A stretch of DNA of 64,000 nucleotides from an uncultured Chloroflexota bacterium (GTDB lineage: Bacteria; Chloroflexota; UBA11872; UBA12225): positions 1 to 64,000 of the forward strand of contig CADCTC010000018.1 in the NCBI GenBank assembly GCA_902805635.1, read 5' to 3'. Shown in pieces: positions 34,340-43,401 of the stretch. The notes beneath the pieces were generated by a model, which was not told the origin of the DNA, did no database searches, and was given only the letters and a program-made list of their open reading frames with translations. The position numbers and the translations under genes are program-made. The number at the start of each line of letters is the position of its first letter. The first letter of the stretch is position 1.

Positions 34340-36174
34340 ATGGAAGTGCAGCCCGATGAAAGCACGCGCCGGGAGGCACCAAGGGAGTGGCCTCGGGCGC
34401 GTGTCCGGGCTCTGGCGGTGCTGCTGGCGTTCGGATTCCGCGCGAGTCCCACGCAGTGGGTCACGCTGTTCGCCGCCAACCTGGGCTATCCGCTCGCGGG
34501 GCTGGCCATGACGTACTCGACCAAGCTGCTCGTGGATGCCGCGTTGGTGGGGCATTGGGACGGCGTGCTGTTCGCGGCCTCGCTGGCGGCTACTGCGGGG
34601 GTGGTCGCGGGCCTGTGCGGATTGGGCTACGTACAGCTCGTGATCGAAAACATCGAGCGGGCAGGTGAGCTGATCGACCGGCAGCTGATCGGGCTGGTGG
34701 CGGGAATCCCGGGGCTGGAGCACCACGAGCGCCCGGATTACGCTGACGAAGTGGCGCTGGTGCGCTCCCAGCGGCACCTGCTGGCGGAGGCGACCAACGG
34801 CGTGGTGCTCAATCTCCGCATGTGGGTGGCGTTGATCGGCAGCGCGGCGCTGCTGTTCCGGCTGGACCCGCTGCTGGTGCTGCTGCCCCTGTTCGGGCTG
34901 GGCTCACTGCGGACGGGGGGAAGAGCGAACAGGATACGAAAGCGCCTGGAGGAGAGGAACGCGGAGCGCGGCCGGCTGCGGAGGCACCTGTTCACGATGG
35001 CGACGACGGCCGCGCCGGCGAAGGAAGTGCGTGTCTTCGGGCTGGCGGACGAGCTGGTGGCGCGGCATGGAACGGTGGTCGGCGCGATGGTGGCGGACTC
35101 GGCGCGTGCAGCCTGGCAGCGGTCGTGGTTGGAGGTGGCGGGCTCGCTGTGCTTCGCAGTGGGGTACGTGGGATCGGTGGCGCTGGTGCTGGTGCGGGCG
35201 CTGCGGGGGGAGGCGACACCGGGCGACGTAGTGCTCGCGCTGGGACTGGCGGCGCAGGTCAACCGGGCGCTGGCGGACGTGGTGGACATGGCGAGCTATC
35301 TGGGGCGGGCGCTAACGGCGGCGAGCCGCTACGTCTGGCTAGCGGACTACGCCGCGACGGCGCAGCACGACCGGGTAGATCCGTCAGCTGCGCCGTCGCG
35401 GCTACTGGGCGGGATCGCCGTCGAGGGCGTGTCGTTCCAGTATCCGGGGACGCCAGCGCCGGTTCTGCGGGACGTGTCGCTGCGGCTGCCGGCGGGGGCG
35501 GTGGTGGCGCTGGTGGGGAGAACGGCTCCGGCAAGACGACTCTGGTGAAGTTGCTGTCGCGCTTCTACGGGCCGGACCAGGGACGGATCACCGTCGATGG
35601 GATCGACCTGCGTAGCTTCGACGTGGACGGGTGGCGTGGCCGCATGAGCGCGGGGTACCAGGACTTCTGCCGCTTCGAGCTCCTGGCACGCGAGACGGTG
35701 GGCGTGGGGGACCTGGGGCGCATGGCGCAACCCGGGGTCGTGGAGGATGCCGCCGCGCGGGCGGGCGCGGGAGAGGTGGTGGCGGCGTTGCCGCGGGTGC
35801 TGGAGACGCAGCTGGGCACGGCGTGGGAGGGCGGCGTGGAGCTCTCGGGCGGGCAGTGGCAGAAGCTGGCGCTGGCGCGGGCGCTGATGCGCGAGACGCC
35901 ACTGCTCGTCGTGTTTGACGAGCCGACGGCGTCGCTGGACGCGCAGGCGGAGCACGCACTGTTCGAGCGGTTCGCCCAGGGGGCGCGCAGCGGTGCGCGA
36001 TGGGGCGCAGTGACACTGCTGGTGTCGCACCGCTTTTCCACGGTGCGTATGGCGGATCTTATCGTGGTGCTGGAAGGTGGGCGGGTGCTGGAGCGCGGGA
36101 GTCACGCCGAGTTGATGGCAGGCAACGGCCTATACGCCGAGCTGTATGCGCTGCAGGGCAGGGCCTATCGGTAG
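34340..36174 (+). pseudogene. ABC exporter subunit 2 with frameshift in Walker A
   Basis: A second permease-ATPase fusion, read as two frames. The first (34340 to about 35517) has the membrane domain with APAKEVRVFGL and ends ALVG. The second carries GENGSGKTTLVKLL and the full ATPase, with signature LSGGQWQK, Walker B LLVVFDEPT and SHRFST. The frame would be restored by one extra G in GTGGGGAGAAC (run at 35515-35518): GTGGGGGAGAAC reads VGENGSGK. So a single G is missing from a G-run exactly in the P-loop. It could be a sequencing or assembly error, or a real (perhaps phase-variable) inactivation. Start ATG 34340 is 5 nt after the stop of subunit 1. Confidence 0.85.
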
Positions 36175-36261
36175 GGCACACGCGCCTCTCTTCACCGTGT
36201 CGCGCGGTATCCACTGGAGCGTCGCCCACGGTTGAGAAAGAGTGCCCCACCGCGTGCGCCG

Positions 36262-36279
36262 TTGTCACCATTTTGTCAC
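36262..36279 (+). promoter_or_regulatory. Pho-box-like direct repeat
   Basis: TTGTCACCATTTTGTCAC holds two identical 7-bp repeats (TTGTCAC) with a 4-bp spacer, an 11-bp period as in PhoB boxes (CTGTCAT-like units). It lies 133 bp before the start of the small secreted protein. No clear -10 element follows at the expected distance. Confidence 0.35.
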
Positions 36280-36411
36280 CTCTTCGCGACCTTGCCGAAC
36301 GTCCTAGTTTCTGCTGAGCGAGAGGCGACCGCCGTAGAGTACATATGCGTCCACCGCAGTACGAAAGTACCGTAGGGGAATGGGGAACGGGCGCGGGAAA
36401 TCAAGGAGCGT

Positions 36412-36780
36412 ATGTTCATGTTCAAGCGGAAGCTACTTTCAGGTCTTTTTGCGGGCGCAATGCTGGTGCTCTCGGCACTGCCGGCGGCTGCGCAGGACCA
36501 GCTGGCGTTTACCTTCGTCAATAACAGCGGCTTTGTCGTGAGCGGCCTGTACGTCGATCCTTCGAGCGCCAAGAACTGGGGCGCGAACATCCTCTCGGCT
36601 CCTATGGACGTTGAGGGCGGCTCGGTTGACGTCTCCTTCTCCGGCTACGGCAGCGGCACTTGCGTGTTCGACATTGCGGCCGAGTTCACCGACGGCTCAT
36701 GGCAGTACAACGACCAGTTCAACCTCTGCTCCATCGGCAAGGTCACGCTCAACCCCGAGAACAAGTGGTCCTGGGAGTAA
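36412..36780 (+). CDS. Small secreted protein with conserved Cys pair
   Basis: A 122-residue exported protein. MFMFKRKLLSGLFAGAMLVLSALPAAA is a clear Sec signal peptide with cleavage near AAA-QD. The mature domain (about 95 residues) reads FVNNSGFVVSGLYVDPSSAKNWG and has two Cys (GTCVFD, NLCSIG), suited for a disulphide. It belongs to a widespread small family often misnamed argininosuccinate lyase, with the pattern NxxGxxxxxLYxxPSxxxxWG. Function of that family is unknown. ATG 36412 or 36418 may be the start (AAGGAG is just upstream). It is followed by a strong terminator, and the leader contains a Pho-box-like repeat. Confidence 0.8.
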   Translation: MFMFKRKLLSGLFAGAMLVLSALPAAAQDQLAFTFVNNSGFVVSGLYVDPSSAKNWGANILSAPMDVEGGSVDVSFSGYGSGTCVFDIAAEFTDGSWQYNDQFNLCSIGKVTLNPENKWSWE

Positions 36781-36816
36781 TCCCAATCGCCGGCATGCCG
36801 GCACCTCGTTGATCGC

Positions 36817-36855
36817 CGAACGGGCGCTGCTCCTAGCTGGAGCAGCGCCCGTTCG
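36817..36855 (+). terminator. Perfect 17-bp hairpin
   Basis: CGAACGGGCGCTGCTCC pairs perfectly with GGAGCAGCGCCCGTTCG around TAGCT. It sits 36 bp after the small secreted protein and 46 bp before the end of the convergent amidohydrolase gene, so it may serve both. Confidence 0.8.
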
Positions 36856-36900
36856 TGATTCTGGCGGACACCTAAGTGGGCCTACGCGCTCCTGCGGTTG

Positions 36901-37695
36901 CTAGCTGCGCACCGGAAAGACGGACAGGGCGGTGCCGCCGAAAATGGCCTCCCGATCTGCAGCGGACCGATCCGCGAATCGGTCCTGGATCAGGCGCAGC
37001 GCGTTCTGGTAGCCTTCGCGGCCGGCAGCCGGCGGGTAGTCGCTGCCCCACATGAGGCGTGAGGGGCCGAACGCGTCGTAGAAGCGTGGCAGAAGCGCGG
37101 GGATGGGCTCGACGAACATGAATGGCTCGCGCACCGGCATGGCGCGCTGGCAGAATTCGCCCAGGCCGGGCACCTTGACGTACAGGTTGGGGTAGCGTGC
37201 CAGCGCCAGCACCTGATCGTGCACCTCGGGTTTCCAGGTGGGGAACGACGTGCCGATGCCGGCGAGATGCTCCATGACGATCTTGAGCTGGGGCAGCGCC
37301 TCCACGATGTGTAGAAAGTCCGGCGACGCAAACTCGGCGTCGGCGCCCAGGCAGCTGATCGAGAGGCCCAGGCGGTCGGCCTCGCGCCAAATTGCGAGCG
37401 GGTCGTCTCCGGGCGAGCGACTCCAGGGGCGCAGGCGCACGCCGCACGCCCCCTCGCCGGCTAGTTGCGCCAGCCGGTCCGGCGCGTCCGCTTGCTCCCA
37501 GTCCAGGCCCACTACATTGGCGAACCGGCCCGGAAAGCGCTGCTGGCACTCCGCCTGGTAGGAATTGTCGTACTGGCCGCGGATCTGGATCAGGATGGCG
37601 TGCGCCACGCCGTTGCGGTCCATCTCGTGGACGAGGCTCTCCACCGGCTGGAACCAGGCCAGCGAGGCGTGGCAGTGGCTATCGACTATAGGCAT
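36901..37695 (-). CDS. Amidohydrolase family 2 protein
   Basis: A 264-residue TIM-barrel metal-dependent hydrolase (amidohydrolase_2, 2-pyrone-4,6-dicarboxylate hydrolase-like). Metal ligands are seen as HxH in DSHCHAS, His in VMEHLAG and Asp in MWGSDYPP. ATG 37695 has GGAGTG upstream; the track start at 37896 reads Pro/Arg-rich junk. Such proteins hydrolyse lactones or decarboxylate, and a lactonase role would fit the sugar-acid theme (inference). Confidence 0.88.
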   Translation of the reverse strand: MPIVDSHCHASLAWFQPVESLVHEMDRNGVAHAILIQIRGQYDNSYQAECQQRFPGRFANVVGLDWEQADAPDRLAQLAGEGACGVRLRPWSRSPGDDPLAIWREADRLGLSISCLGADAEFASPDFLHIVEALPQLKIVMEHLAGIGTSFPTWKPEVHDQVLALARYPNLYVKVPGLGEFCQRAMPVREPFMFVEPIPALLPRFYDAFGPSRLMWGSDYPPAAGREGYQNALRLIQDRFADRSAADREAIFGGTALSVFPVRS

Positions 37696-37744
37696 GGTGG
37701 TCACTCCGAGAGTGGTGTGAAGTGCTGATGTGGTGATGGCAGGT

Positions 37745-40078
37745 CTACATCTGCGGAGCGCGCGTGGCGGTGGGAGTGGTAGGAGGCGGAGCAGCTGGCG
37801 GCCGCGTCGGCGTCGCTTGCGCGACGGCGGTGGGTGCTCCGGGAGGGGTGGCGACGGCTGGGGGGCTGGCGCCCTGTAGCGAGGGACGGGAAGCATCCTG
37901 GATGCGGCGCACCACGTTGTTGTCTCGGTCCGCGATGAAGAGGCTGCCGTCGGGGCCGAGCGCCAAGCCGGAGGGCGAGCTCAGCTCCGCCTCGGTCGCG
38001 GGGCCGCTGTCGCCGGAGAAGCCGGTCGAGCCGCCGCCCGCGATGGTGCTGATGCGCCCGTCCGGTGCGATGCGCCGTACAACGTCGTTGAGGGTTTCGC
38101 TGACAAAGAGGCTGCCGTCGAAGCCGGCGGCCAGGCCGCGCACGCCCGAGAGGCGCGCGGCCACCGCGGGCCCACCGTCGCCTCGATAGCCCGGTGTGCC
38201 GGTGCCGGCGACGGTAGAGATGGCGCCGTCCGGCGCGATGCGCCGCACGCGCTCATTCCCTGAGTCGGCCACATACAGGCTGCCATCAGGAGCGACTACG
38301 ATCCCGATGGGTGAGTCGAGCATGGCCTGGGTGGCGGGGCCGCCATCGCCGAAGAAAGCATCTTCACCGGTGCCCGCGATGGTGGCGATTGCGCCATCAG
38401 GGGTCACGCGGCGGATGCGGTGGTTGCCGGTGTCGGCGATATACACCGTGCCGTCTGGGCCGACCGCGACCCCGGTGGGGTCTTGCAGGCGGGCGCGGCT
38501 GGCGGGGCCGCCGTCGCCGGTAAAGCCGGGCAGTAGCGCCCCAGCCACGCTGGTGATGACGCCATCAGGGGTCACGCGCCGGATGCGGTGGTTGCCGGTG
38601 TCGGCGATGTAGACGGCGCCGTCGCGCCCCACGGCGACCCCTTCCGGGTAGTTCAGGTCGGCCTGTGTGGCGCGGCCGCCGTCGCCACTGAAGCGCGCAT
38701 TGCCGGTGCCCGCGAGTGTGCTGAGGATGCCTGCCGGCGTGATCCGCCAGACGCGCGAGTCCTGGGTAGCGGCGACGTAGAGCGTGCCGTCGGGGGCGGC
38801 GGCGACGGCCGCCGGGGACCCCAGAACGCTGCTGAGCGCGGGCACGCCCTCCTGCGGCGGCGTGCCGGGGTCTTTGCCGGCCACGGTGGTCGCCATCCCC
38901 GCGGGCGTCACCCGCAGGATGCGGCCGTTGCCGGTATCGGCCACGTAAAGCGTGCCGTCCGGCGCCAGCGCCACGCCCTCCGGCGTCTCGATGGAGATAG
39001 ACGTAGCCGGGCGAGCGTCACCCGGCAGTGCCGCGCTGCCCGACGCGCCGCGCGACGGTGCGCCGGTGCCGGCGACGGTGGTGATGGCGCCGTCGGGGCC
39101 GACCTTGCGGACGCGCTCATTCCCCCAGTCGCCGATGAAGATGCTGCCGTCGGCGCCCACCGCGACGCCCGATGGCCCCAAAAGCGCGGCGGCGGTGGCC
39201 GGCCCGCCATCGCCGTCGAAGCCCGGCTGACCGGAGCCGGCGACGGTGCGGATGACGCCGTCCGCCCCTATGCCGCGGATGCGGTGATTGCCGGTGTCCG
39301 CCACGTACAGCGTGCCGTCGGGGCCGACCGCGATCGCCTCTGCAGCGTTGAGCAACGCCGCGGTGGCCGGGCCGCCGTCTCCGCCGAAGCCGGGCTCACC
39401 CGCGCCGGCCAGCGTGCTGATGGCGCCGTCCAGGCCCACACGGCGGATGCGATGGTTGCCGGTATCGGCGATGAGAAGCGCGCCATCCGGGGTGAAGGCG
39501 ACCCCCTCCGGGTTCTGCAGCTGCGCGGCGGTGGCGGGGCCACCGTCGCCGGCTGCACCACTCTCGCCGTTGCCGGCGACGGTGACTATCAGGCCATCCG
39601 CGGTGACCTTGCGGACTCGATGGTTCCCAAAATCGGCGATATAGAGGGCGCCGTCGGGTCCAACGGCAGCGCCACTGGGCAGGCTGAGCCGGGCTTCCAG
39701 GGCGGACGTGCCTTCGCCGCGCGAGCCGCCGCGGCTGGCGCCTGCCACGACCTGGGGCACGCCGTCAGCGCCCAGCCGCAGCACCCGATTGTTGCCGGTA
39801 TCCACGATGAAGAGAGCGCCATCGGGCGCCACGACTACGGCCTCCGGCGCGTCGAGTTGCTCCGGCCCGGCGGCCATCTGCGGCATCGGGCGGGTACCGG
39901 CGTAGGTAGTGATGACGCCGGCTGCCGGCCGCTCGCCCTGCGCCATCGCAACGCGGGCGCCCGCGCCGTGCGTGAGCCGGAACGTGGCCGAGGCGGGTGT
40001 GAGCAGCTGCGCCGCGACCAGCAAGGCAGCCGCTCCGGCGCCGGCGGCAAGAGATAGTTCGCTTCTGTGAACGCTCAT
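37745..40078 (-). CDS. Secreted NHL-repeat beta-propeller protein
   Basis: A 777-residue secreted protein. A signal peptide (AGAGAAALLVAAQLLTPASA) leads into about 13 NHL-type blocks of 52-56 residues, each like AVGPDGTVYIADTGNHRIRRV and GDGGPATQA. The C-terminal 45 residues are Pro/Thr/Ala-rich (ATPTRPPAAPP), a likely wall-spanning tail. Such proteins form one or two beta-propellers and act in binding or scaffolding outside the cell. Neighbouring genes on the same strand suggest shared transcription with the DUF3500 gene 22 nt upstream. Confidence 0.85.
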   Translation of the reverse strand: MSVHRSELSLAAGAGAAALLVAAQLLTPASATFRLTHGAGARVAMAQGERPAAGVITTYAGTRPMPQMAAGPEQLDAPEAVVVAPDGALFIVDTGNNRVLRLGADGVPQVVAGASRGGSRGEGTSALEARLSLPSGAAVGPDGALYIADFGNHRVRKVTADGLIVTVAGNGESGAAGDGGPATAAQLQNPEGVAFTPDGALLIADTGNHRIRRVGLDGAISTLAGAGEPGFGGDGGPATAALLNAAEAIAVGPDGTLYVADTGNHRIRGIGADGVIRTVAGSGQPGFDGDGGPATAAALLGPSGVAVGADGSIFIGDWGNERVRKVGPDGAITTVAGTGAPSRGASGSAALPGDARPATSISIETPEGVALAPDGTLYVADTGNGRILRVTPAGMATTVAGKDPGTPPQEGVPALSSVLGSPAAVAAAPDGTLYVAATQDSRVWRITPAGILSTLAGTGNARFSGDGGRATQADLNYPEGVAVGRDGAVYIADTGNHRIRRVTPDGVITSVAGALLPGFTGDGGPASRARLQDPTGVAVGPDGTVYIADTGNHRIRRVTPDGAIATIAGTGEDAFFGDGGPATQAMLDSPIGIVVAPDGSLYVADSGNERVRRIAPDGAISTVAGTGTPGYRGDGGPAVAARLSGVRGLAAGFDGSLFVSETLNDVVRRIAPDGRISTIAGGGSTGFSGDSGPATEAELSSPSGLALGPDGSLFIADRDNNVVRRIQDASRPSLQGASPPAVATPPGAPTAVAQATPTRPPAAPPPTTPTATRAPQM
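37960..39890 (-). repeat. Tandem NHL-coding repeats at DNA level
   Basis: Roughly 13 direct repeats of about 150-170 bp recur through the gene, with near-identical cores such as GATGCGGTGGTTGCCGGTGT and GGTGGCGGGGCCGCC. Copies in the middle differ by only a few bases, suggesting recent expansion or conversion, and the region is prone to assembly error. Confidence 0.7.
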
Positions 40079-40100
40079 GAATAATCGATTTCGGCGTGGG

Positions 40101-41225
40101 TCAGTGCGAGGCCTGGTAGTGATCGGCTAGCAGGTCGTGGCCCCAATCGCCCTCGAAGTCGCGCCAGACGGAGTGGATGTGGTTGGCGCCGTTCTGGGTG
40201 TTGTCGTACTCCACTAGGAAGGTGGGGCCCTGGAGGCGGTAGTAGTGCGGCTGGCCGGGATGAAGGTCGCCGGCCCAGGCGAAGTGGATGTGGCCGGAGC
40301 CTTCCTTCTCGATGCGGTCCAGGCGGGTATCGGCCACATCGCGCGGCATGCGGCCGACGTACTCCGCGATGAGATCCATCAGCGTGTGGCGCTGATCGCC
40401 GCCAAGCTCGCCCGCCCGTATGCCGGACGGCGACTCGCGTTTGACGCGCCGCTCGGCGCGGCTGAGGATGTCCCCTGGCGCCTCAGGATCAATCACGGCG
40501 CGGCGGCGCAGCGATTCGTCGAGTGACGCGACGAGGTGACGCGCCAGGTCCTCCTCGGCTGCGAGCACGCGCAGGCCGGGGGCAGGGGCGCCCTCTGGCA
40601 CGCGGGCTGGATTGGCGCCGAAGAAGTTGGGCGTCGGGGCGATGCGGTTGCCGTCCACCACCAGCATGTTCACCGAGACGTGGTGCCCCTCCACGCGCCA
40701 GCCCCAGGACCTGCTGTCGGACGGCTGACCAAAGATGGTGACGTGGTAGAGGTCGGGATTGCGCGGTTGGCGGCGCTGCGCGCCTTCGATGTGCGCCAGG
40801 ATGGCCTCCAGCCCCATGATGCTGACTGCCTTGGCGTAGCCGCGCTGGCTCAGCCCGGAGGAAAGGAGCGCATGGGCGTACTTCTGCTGGGCGCCGTCCA
40901 TCTCGGTGAACGGCAGGCCCCGGCGCTCCTTGGGTACGTAATGCCAGTTCTGGCGCTCGTCGTGGTCCACAGGGTACGTGGCGCGCTCGCGCTGTTCGGG
41001 CGTGAGCAGCGCCAGGAAGGTGGACGCCGCTTCGGCCATGCGCCACGCCGAGTCGGACTCCAGCGTGACGTTGCGACGGCCGCCCGCCTGCTCATCGCCG
41101 CGATGGTCATGGTCATCGTGGCCATCATGCTGGTCGTGCGGAGCGTGGGCGCTGTGCGCAGCAGGGGCGGGGTGGACGCCGTGCGCGGCGTGCGCCGGGT
41201 GGTCGTCGTGGCGTGGCGTGCTCAT
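40101..41225 (-). CDS. DUF3500-domain protein with His-rich N-terminus
   Basis: A 374-residue protein. The N-terminal 50 residues are unusually rich in His, Ala and Asp (HPAHAAHGVHPAPAAHSAH; HDGHDDHDH), suited for binding zinc or copper. The body has the DUF3500 pattern with NWHYVPKERRGLPF, SSGLSQRGYAKA, YHVTIFGQP, WGWRVEGHHVSVN and the closing HIHFAWAGDLHPGQPHYYRLQG. Function of the family is unknown. Start ATG 41225 is chosen. Its stop is 22 nt before the NHL gene, and both lie in a long minus-strand block. Confidence 0.8.
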   Translation of the reverse strand: MSTPRHDDHPAHAAHGVHPAPAAHSAHAPHDQHDGHDDHDHRGDEQAGGRRNVTLESDSAWRMAEAASTFLALLTPEQRERATYPVDHDERQNWHYVPKERRGLPFTEMDGAQQKYAHALLSSGLSQRGYAKAVSIMGLEAILAHIEGAQRRQPRNPDLYHVTIFGQPSDSRSWGWRVEGHHVSVNMLVVDGNRIAPTPNFFGANPARVPEGAPAPGLRVLAAEEDLARHLVASLDESLRRRAVIDPEAPGDILSRAERRVKRESPSGIRAGELGGDQRHTLMDLIAEYVGRMPRDVADTRLDRIEKEGSGHIHFAWAGDLHPGQPHYYRLQGPTFLVEYDNTQNGANHIHSVWRDFEGDWGHDLLADHYQASH

Positions 41226-41251
41226 AGTGGTGAGGGTACACCCCCACACTA

Positions 41252-41584
41252 CTACGCCTGCGCGCCGTACACCTGTGGCGTGCGCGCGGCTTCACGCGCC
41301 AGGCAGAGGTTCCAGACTTCCTCTTCGGCCATGGCCAGCGGCTTGATCATAGAATCGACGGCAAACCAGTCACGCCAGAAGGCATAGCTGAGCCCGCGCA
41401 GCTGGGTCTCGGTCTGGCGGGGGTCTTCCCCCAGGTCGGGAGCCTCCGCCACCAGGCCGGTGATCTCCTCTTCCACCTGCTCAGGCGTAGGCGGAGGCGC
41501 GTGCAGCAGCGCCTGGTCGAGCGCGCTGCCCAAGACCTCCAGGCGCCGCAGCGCCGCTTCTTCCGGCCCCTCCATGGACGTCAT
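41252..41584 (-). CDS. Small hypothetical protein coupled to HxlR gene
   Basis: A 110-residue acidic protein (MTSMEGPEEAALRRLEVL...). Its ATG at 41584 overlaps the stop of the upstream HxlR gene as ATGA, so it is translationally coupled. Features are a Glu-rich helix (EQVEEEITGLVAEAPD) and SYAFWRDWFAVDSMIKPL. No family is recognised. The ORF track covers a longer frame through the HxlR gene that is not real. Confidence 0.65.
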   Translation of the reverse strand: MTSMEGPEEAALRRLEVLGSALDQALLHAPPPTPEQVEEEITGLVAEAPDLGEDPRQTETQLRGLSYAFWRDWFAVDSMIKPLAMAEEEVWNLCLAREAARTPQVYGAQA

Positions 41585-42021
41585 CGCGCGGTTGCCACCT
41601 CGCGCGACTCGTGTCGCTCTTCGGCAGCTGGTGCTTCGGGCTCGTGCGTCTCGCGGCCCGCTGTGCCGGCTTCGGCGAAGCACGCCGCGCCGAGGGCAGG
41701 GTCCAGCCAGCGGGCGGCCCAGCGGCCGATGGCCATGAAGATGGGGTCCAGGTCGCGGCCCTTCTCGGTGAGGCGGTACTCCACGCGCACCGGCACCTCG
41801 GCGAACACCTGGCGCGAGATGAGCCCCTCGCCCTCCAGCTCCTTGAGCCGCTCGGAGAGCATGCGGTCGCTGACGAACTCGATCTGGCCGGCAATCTCGC
41901 TGAAGCGGCGCGGCCCATCGCGCAGCACGAAGAGGATCAGCGGCGTCCAGCGCTTGGCCAGGATGCCCACCGCTTGCTGGAACGCTTCCGGCAGGTTCCC
42001 CGTACACCGTACTGCACTCAT
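41581..42021 (-). CDS. HxlR-family transcriptional regulator
   Basis: A 146-residue winged helix regulator. ATG 42021 has AGGGGAG upstream. The core RWTPLILFVLRDGPRRFSEIAGQI and SDRMLSERLKELEGEGL is typical. One Cys (VRCTGNL) lies 19 residues before the Trp. A 40-residue Glu/Ala-rich tail (EPEAPAAEERHES) is extra. It is the first gene of a coupled pair with 41252. Regulator target unknown. Confidence 0.87.
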   Translation of the reverse strand: MSAVRCTGNLPEAFQQAVGILAKRWTPLILFVLRDGPRRFSEIAGQIEFVSDRMLSERLKELEGEGLISRQVFAEVPVRVEYRLTEKGRDLDPIFMAIGRWAARWLDPALGAACFAEAGTAGRETHEPEAPAAEERHESREVATAR

Positions 42022-42151
42022 GCCCGTCTCCCCTTGTCGACGGCCGGCGCGGCCGCTATCGAAACTATAGCCCACCACACGCGCTTCCGGGAGCGCACGC
42101 CGGAAGCTTGCTGCACAGCCGGGCCCGTGTGGACCAGACACCAGGGCCCTT

Positions 42152-43381
42152 CTAGAGAAGGTATTCGGAAATGTGGCGGTGGATGCAGAACTCCTGATGG
42201 CCGATCAGCTCGGCGCTGGCGAGCTGGCCGCTGCAGATCTCGATCATGAGCGTGTAGAGCTGGCGGCCGAGCTCTTCCTTAGTGGAGAGGCCCAGCACGA
42301 TGGGCGAGGCGTCGAAATCGAAGTTGTCGCGCATCATGGCGACCGTGTCCGGGTTGGCGCAGACCTTGATGACGGGGTAGACGGCGTTGCCCAGGGCGGT
42401 GCCGCGGCCGGTGGTGAACACGCACAGGTGCGCCCCGGCAGACGCCTTGGCAGAGACGGAGACGCAGTCGTGGCCGGGGGTGTCCATGATATGCAGCCCC
42501 TTTCGCGTGGGGCGCTGGGCGTAGTTCAGCACGTCCTGGATCTCGCGGCTGCCTGCCTTGTAGATGCAGCCCAGGCTCTTCTCTTCGATGGTGGTCAGCC
42601 CGCCGGCCATGTTGCCTGGGGTGGGGTTGCCGCCCGCGACGGTGGCGCCCACGGCGTTGGCCGCCTTCTCCACATTGGCGACGATCTCCACGATGCGGCG
42701 CGCGACTTCGTCGTTGCGCGCACGGCGCGCCAGGACGTGCTCGGCGCCCATCAGCTCGGTGGTTTCGGAGAGGATGGTCGTGCCGCCCATGTCCACGATG
42801 ATGTCCGACATGACGCCGACGGTGGGGTTGGACGCCATGCCGGAGGTGGCGTCGGAGCCGCCGCACTCGGTGCCGATGATCAGCTCGGCCACGGAGGCTT
42901 CCTCGCGCTGCTGCATGAACAGGCGTGACATCAGCTGCTGGCCGATCTCGACGCCGCGCGAGATGGCCCGGATAGAGCCTCCGGTCTCGTCGATGGAAAA
43001 GCCCTCGATCGGCTTGCCCGGGGAGAGCGCGCGGGCCTGCTGCAAGACGCGCTCGGCCTCGCCGCCGCTCTGGTTGAGCCCAATGACGATACTGGCCCCG
43101 GCGTTGGGGCTGGCAGCGGCGCCGGCCAGCACCAGCTCGGTGAGCGTGCGCGACTCGGTGGCTTCTGCGTCGTCGTCGAGCAGTGGCAGGGCGATGCAGC
43201 CGGGGATCATGGCAGCGACGCGGCGGGCGACGGTGTTGGCAGAGCTGGTGGCGGGCACCACCAGCAGGTGATTGCGGATGCCGACGGTGCCATCGGGCCG
43301 GCGGTAGCCCCAGAACGTGCTCGGCAGCGTGTCCAGCGCGCCGGTGGAAGAGTACGTTGTCGCGACGGAAGTAGCAGTCAT
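42152..43381 (-). CDS. UxaA-family (altronate/galactarate dehydratase) protein
   Basis: A 409-residue protein matching the large catalytic domain of altronate and galactarate dehydratases (UxaA/GarD). Motifs seen are GYRRPDGTVGIRNHLLVVP, GTECGGSDATSG, GGNPTPGNMAGGLTTIEEKS and MDTPGHDCVSVSAKASAG. These enzymes dehydrate a sugar acid to a 2-keto-3-deoxy acid, with iron. The N-terminal SAF-domain part is absent here, as in split UxaA systems. ATG 43381 is preceded by no strong ribosome site. The track ORF 42152-43837 begins earlier in junk. It lies 20 nt after the ogt gene. Confidence 0.88.
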   Translation of the reverse strand: MTATSVATTYSSTGALDTLPSTFWGYRRPDGTVGIRNHLLVVPATSSANTVARRVAAMIPGCIALPLLDDDAEATESRTLTELVLAGAAASPNAGASIVIGLNQSGGEAERVLQQARALSPGKPIEGFSIDETGGSIRAISRGVEIGQQLMSRLFMQQREEASVAELIIGTECGGSDATSGMASNPTVGVMSDIIVDMGGTTILSETTELMGAEHVLARRARNDEVARRIVEIVANVEKAANAVGATVAGGNPTPGNMAGGLTTIEEKSLGCIYKAGSREIQDVLNYAQRPTRKGLHIMDTPGHDCVSVSAKASAGAHLCVFTTGRGTALGNAVYPVIKVCANPDTVAMMRDNFDFDASPIVLGLSTKEELGRQLYTLMIEICSGQLASAELIGHQEFCIHRHISEYLL

Positions 43382-43401
43382 GGTGTCAGCGTAGTCTATC
43401 G

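Noticed and set aside
33597-34777. Minus-strand ORFs of 261 and 364 codons
   Set aside because: Antisense to the ABC exporter genes with Walker and signature motifs.
37745-40078. NHL repeats considered as a CRISPR array or satellite
   Set aside because: The repeats encode protein blocks in one open frame and lack spacers.
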